Part shown: piece after piece, positions 61,418-64,000 of the stretch
How positions within the stretch are numbered: position 1 is the stretch's first letter
Layout of the letters: the number at the start of each line of letters is the position of its first letter
Source: Cinclus cinclus
Taxonomy: Eukaryota > Chordata > Aves > Passeriformes > Cinclidae
Assembly (NCBI RefSeq): GCF_963662255.1
Contig: NC_085046.1
Span: forward strand, 54,406,570 to 54,470,569
Length of the DNA stretch: 64,000 nt
Reading direction: 5' to 3'
Notes under the pieces: model-generated
The model's input: the letters and a program-made list of their open reading frames with translations, nothing else
What the model was told of the DNA's origin: nothing
Databases searched by the model: none
Program-made: the position numbers and the translations under genes

Positions 61418-61604
61418 AGGCCCCTCTGCCCAAGGCTGCAGCCGCAGCCGTCGTGCTCCTGGCCGGGACACGGACAGCGTGCCCAAGGAGCGCCGGCGCC
61501 CCACAAAGAGGAAGGCCTCTAGACCTCAGGACTCTCCCCAGCCCCCAAAAAGGCCGTCCCGCCAGCGCAAGCCCAAGCCAAGGCCCCTTGATTGTAGGAA
61601 GTAG
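60555..61604 (+). CDS. TOPORS-like RING-finger protein, copy 19 (349 aa)
   Basis: Last complete copy. Protein identical to copies 1, 7, 11, 12 and 15, of the copy 7 DNA subtype (CTT for Leu69, GAT for Asp272), ten alanines (nt 61383-61412). Partner of copy 11 at 26,518 bp. Confidence 0.88.
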
Positions 61605-63859
61605 GAGTAGATGTAGGAGTAAAGAATCAATGTTAGGAGTTGGAAATTGTTTTTAGAAGTAGGAAATAAATGGTAGAGTTAGGAAATCAATTGTAGAAGT
61701 AGGAAATAAATTGTTGTTTCTCTGACACAGTCTCAGAGTGTGGCTTTCTCGGCCTTCTCCTGTTGCCTTTTCCCTCTGCCCTCAAATGCCAATGTGGGCG
61801 GCAACTGGGAGGGGAGGGGATAGGAACATTGTAGCCACAGGGGCCCAGAGGAGCCCTGGCAGGGGCCTGTGCCCAGTGCTACAGGAAGACAAGAAGCAGC
61901 CCCCAGGCAGGCCAAGCTTGGGACCCAGCCTGGGAGTCTGGAAAGCTTCCTGCTCTCAACTGCAGGGCAGGACAGGCCATCTTCATGGGGCATGAGCTGC
62001 AGGCAGCAAGCGAGCTAAAAGGGACAGAAGGAGCCCTCAGCTGGGGTCACAGTCAGTGCTGCAGAGGAAAGCAAAGCTTCTCGGGATCCAGAGCCAATGT
62101 GGCCTGAGGGAAAGTTCCTTCTTGACCCCAGGGCTACTGATTGGCCGTGTTGAAAAGGGGCTCTGGAATGAAGGCAGCCAGTGGAAACACCGGTCGCCTT
62201 GGAGAGCCACATGCCATCCTGCCTGTTCAGCAGAGTCAGCTGCACAGGACAACCCAGGGTCTGCCAGGCCAAGTGCCAGTGGCACAATAGGTAGAGTCTG
62301 CAAGGATGCTCCAGGAAGTCCCTGATGCAAAGAGATGGAGACATGCTTCGTTGGTGTGGCTAGCTTTTAGCTGTCAGAATAAACCAAAACTCTTGTAGGG
62401 ATCTTCAGAAGATCCCGCCCTTCAAAATGACAATGGCCTGCACCGAGAGAGGGGCCAGCTTCCAGTTTGATGCCGCCCTGAGCACTGAAGGGGATGAGTG
62501 GAGGGAAAGAGCCAAGAGGAAGGATGGATTTGAACAAATCCACAGGATTCCTGCCAAGCCATTGAAGCCTAAGTGCAGATGTATCCTTGGCCAAGGAAAT
62601 GAGTGACTTGAGATGGCGACAAGTCAGATGTGTACAGGCGAGAAACGCAAGCCCTCTATTTAAGGAGGGTTCCGAACAATCAAGAGAGCTTTTGTCACGT
62701 GGATCACCGAGGGTTGTGTGTCTGTCTCCAGCCAGGACCGCGGTTACCGTTCTACTCAACGACAGCAGAGATTTTCTCCCCGTTTTGGACCGTTTTTGGT
62801 TTGCCCAAAAGGCTGCTTGATGCTTCTTTTTCAGTTCTCTCTCCATCGTCAACTTGATGTTTCAATGGGATGAGGAGAGCAACAGCGGGTTGCAAGGGTC
62901 ACTGAGCTAAGGACCACACCATCGTGCCCGTCAACAGCGATCCAATGGGGCTGTGGAGAAGAAAAGAAATGGGAATTGAAAAGCAACCTGGCAAGAAGTT
63001 GATGCGGAGACTGGCAGGAGATGTCAGCATGTGCTCGCCTGTCCGAGTGGCGCAGGCGAGCAGCACTGAGAATAGAGAAGAAGGGCTGTCATGTCACGGG
63101 ATTTAAAGCAGCCAAGCCACGTGCCGGATGTTCACAGAAGCCTCCCGTGCCAAAAGTGGGAAACTAGCAGGTAATGTGCTTCTAGAGGAGAAATGCTGGG
63201 ACTGAGGTGGCCAAATGATTATAAAATCCGAGGCAAGAAAGAGGGAATGATGGCATGGCCCACGTACCCCATGTTTTCTCCTGAGGCCGTGGACTTGCAG
63301 GGGCTAAAGGCCCGCTCTGGCAGATTTGGAAGGCAGTCAAGGCAGCCAGGCCAGAGCAGTGACATCAGCGTGACATCAGCGGCCCACAAACCGCATGGGT
63401 GGCAACCTCAGTGAGCAAAGCATTGTGACCTCACATCCCTCACTGCTTATGTTTGGGCACAGACAGAGCTGGGCTCAGACCGGCTCGCGCCTGGACTCCT
63501 GGCAAGCGTGCCTGCGAGGACTGGAAGCCCGCGAGGTCCTTGGGAGCTGCTGTGGGCAAGTCTGGGTTGTGATTCCCACGCCTTTGCCTGTTTCCTTAGC
63601 CATACGTGGTTGAGGAAGCCAAGCAGTGTGAGCGGTGCTTGCGGCGGCACAGGTGAGCGGTGCAGGAAAGGACTACGGGGTGGCCGTGGGCTGGGCGATG
63701 GTGTCTGGGGAGCTGTGAGTGTGTGGTGTCCTTCTTGAGGGGCCTGGGCGCTCCTTTGAGCCGCCCATCTCCCTGGGACAGCAAGTGACCTGTTTTGCAG
63801 CGTGTCACACCAGCAGGAGGGAGCAGCTGCTGTGCCCAGCTCTGCTGCAAGCCACAAGC
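61605..63859 (+). other. Spacer 19 (2,255 bp)
   Basis: Poly(A) signals 61665-61670 and 61705-61710; TATA box for copy 20 63220-63226; candidate intron 63653-63800 with AG. Differs from spacer 11 at 63314 (G here). No gene recognised. Confidence 0.75.
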
Positions 63860-64000
63860 ATGGCCACGGAGACAGACTGGAACTGCCCCATCTGCCGTGA
63901 CGGTCCCGGTGAAAAGGCTTCTGTAACACCGTGCGTCCACCAGTTCTGCCTGGGCTGCATTGTGCGCTGGGTCAAGACCAAGCCATTGTGCCCCCTGTGC
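63860..64000 (+). CDS. TOPORS-like RING-finger protein, copy 20 (5' part, cut by window end)
   Basis: Only the first 47 codons are inside the window; the sequence stops exactly after the eighth zinc ligand, C47. All eight RING ligands are present and the visible residues equal copy 1. The truncation is a window edge, not a biological break. By position it is the partner of copy 12 (37342 plus 26,518). Confidence 0.85.
   Translation, partial: MATETDWNCPICRDGPGEKASVTPCVHQFCLGCIVRWVKTKPLCPLC

Larger units (their letters stand above)
1..64000 (+). repeat. Tandem array of 3.3-kb TOPORS-like gene units
   Basis: Start codons of successive copies lie at 882, 4187, 7492, 10812, 14132, 17455, 20778, 24083, 27403, 30717, 34037, 37342, 40647, 43967, 47296, 50601, 53921, 57235, 60555 and 63860. 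The periods are 3305, 3305, 3320, 3320, 3323, 3323, 3305, 3320, 3314, 3320, 3305, 3305, 3320, 3329, 3305, 3320, 3314, 3320 and 3305 bp. Units are direct repeats and nearly identical by eye, with a handful of SNPs per unit. Position 1 corresponds to position 3306 of the next unit, so the window opens inside a spacer. No inverted unit, unit-breaking insertion or interspersed element was seen. Confidence 0.98.
46250..64000 (+). repeat. Higher-order repeat, downstream half
   Basis: Second copy of the eight-unit block, holding copies 15-20, and running off the window end. To its left the match to the upstream half weakens but persists: copies 6 and 14 share a silent marker yet differ by two alanine codons, and spacers 5 and 13 differ at 17076/43588, 16552/43064 and the GCTTG/GGTGC site. 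This gradient suggests that the duplication began near copies 5/13. Confidence 0.83.

Noticed and set aside
1..64000. CRISPR array, rDNA or simple satellite as explanation for the periodicity
   Set aside because: The 3.3-kb period with one intact coding gene per unit fits none of these; there are no short repeat-spacer units and no rRNA sequence.
1..64000. Transposable element as vehicle of amplification
   Set aside because: No terminal repeats, reverse transcriptase, transposase or target-site duplications were seen at unit boundaries; strict head-to-tail spacing points to unequal crossing-over or rolling-circle-like amplification.

Overview
The window is one uninterrupted head-to-tail tandem array. 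A unit of 3,305-3,329 bp is repeated about 19.4 times, all in the same orientation, and no unique flanking DNA is visible at either edge, so the array continues beyond 1 and 64000. Each unit carries one gene on the + strand: a single-exon coding region of 349-357 codons for a small RING-finger protein that resembles the N-terminal part of TOPORS (E3 ubiquitin ligase). There are nineteen complete copies, and a twentieth is cut by the window end after codon 47.

Organism: this is eukaryotic nuclear DNA. The signs are a TATA box, splice-site candidates, a Kozak-like start, tandem AATAAA signals, and coding microsatellites giving poly-Glu and poly-Ala. The RING plus helical PWI-like layout of TOPORS, in a short multicopy intronless form, fits the 'Topors-like' gene families annotated in bird genomes, so I infer a bird, perhaps a songbird. 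That is family knowledge and inference; no species marker is visible.

Layout of one unit (positions for copy 1): a GC-rich hairpin (54-84), an E-box (140-145), a TATA box (242-248), two CRE-like octamers (382-400), a candidate 148-bp 5'UTR intron (675-822), start codon at 882, stop at 1929-1931, and poly(A) signals at 1992-1997 and 2032-2037. About 1.2 kb of spacer without a recognisable gene follows, before the next copy's promoter region. The protein has a C3HC4 RING (residues 9-47), a helical PWI-like region (about 98-195), an acidic Glu/Gln run (201-212), a low-complexity linker, a poly-Ala run and a basic tail.

Copies differ by scattered SNPs and by two coding repeats. Every difference in unit length is explained by in-frame changes in those repeats; all nineteen complete spacers are exactly 2,255 bp. 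Copies 7-11 recur as copies 15-19, a higher-order repeat of eight units (26,518 bp) that matches at every variant site I tracked over about 17 kb. All nineteen complete reading frames are open, so the array is either very young or is kept uniform by gene conversion, unequal crossing-over or selection. The genes probably act as a dosage-amplified family with one biochemical role (predicted ubiquitin ligase, nuclear). The target and tissue cannot be read from the sequence.
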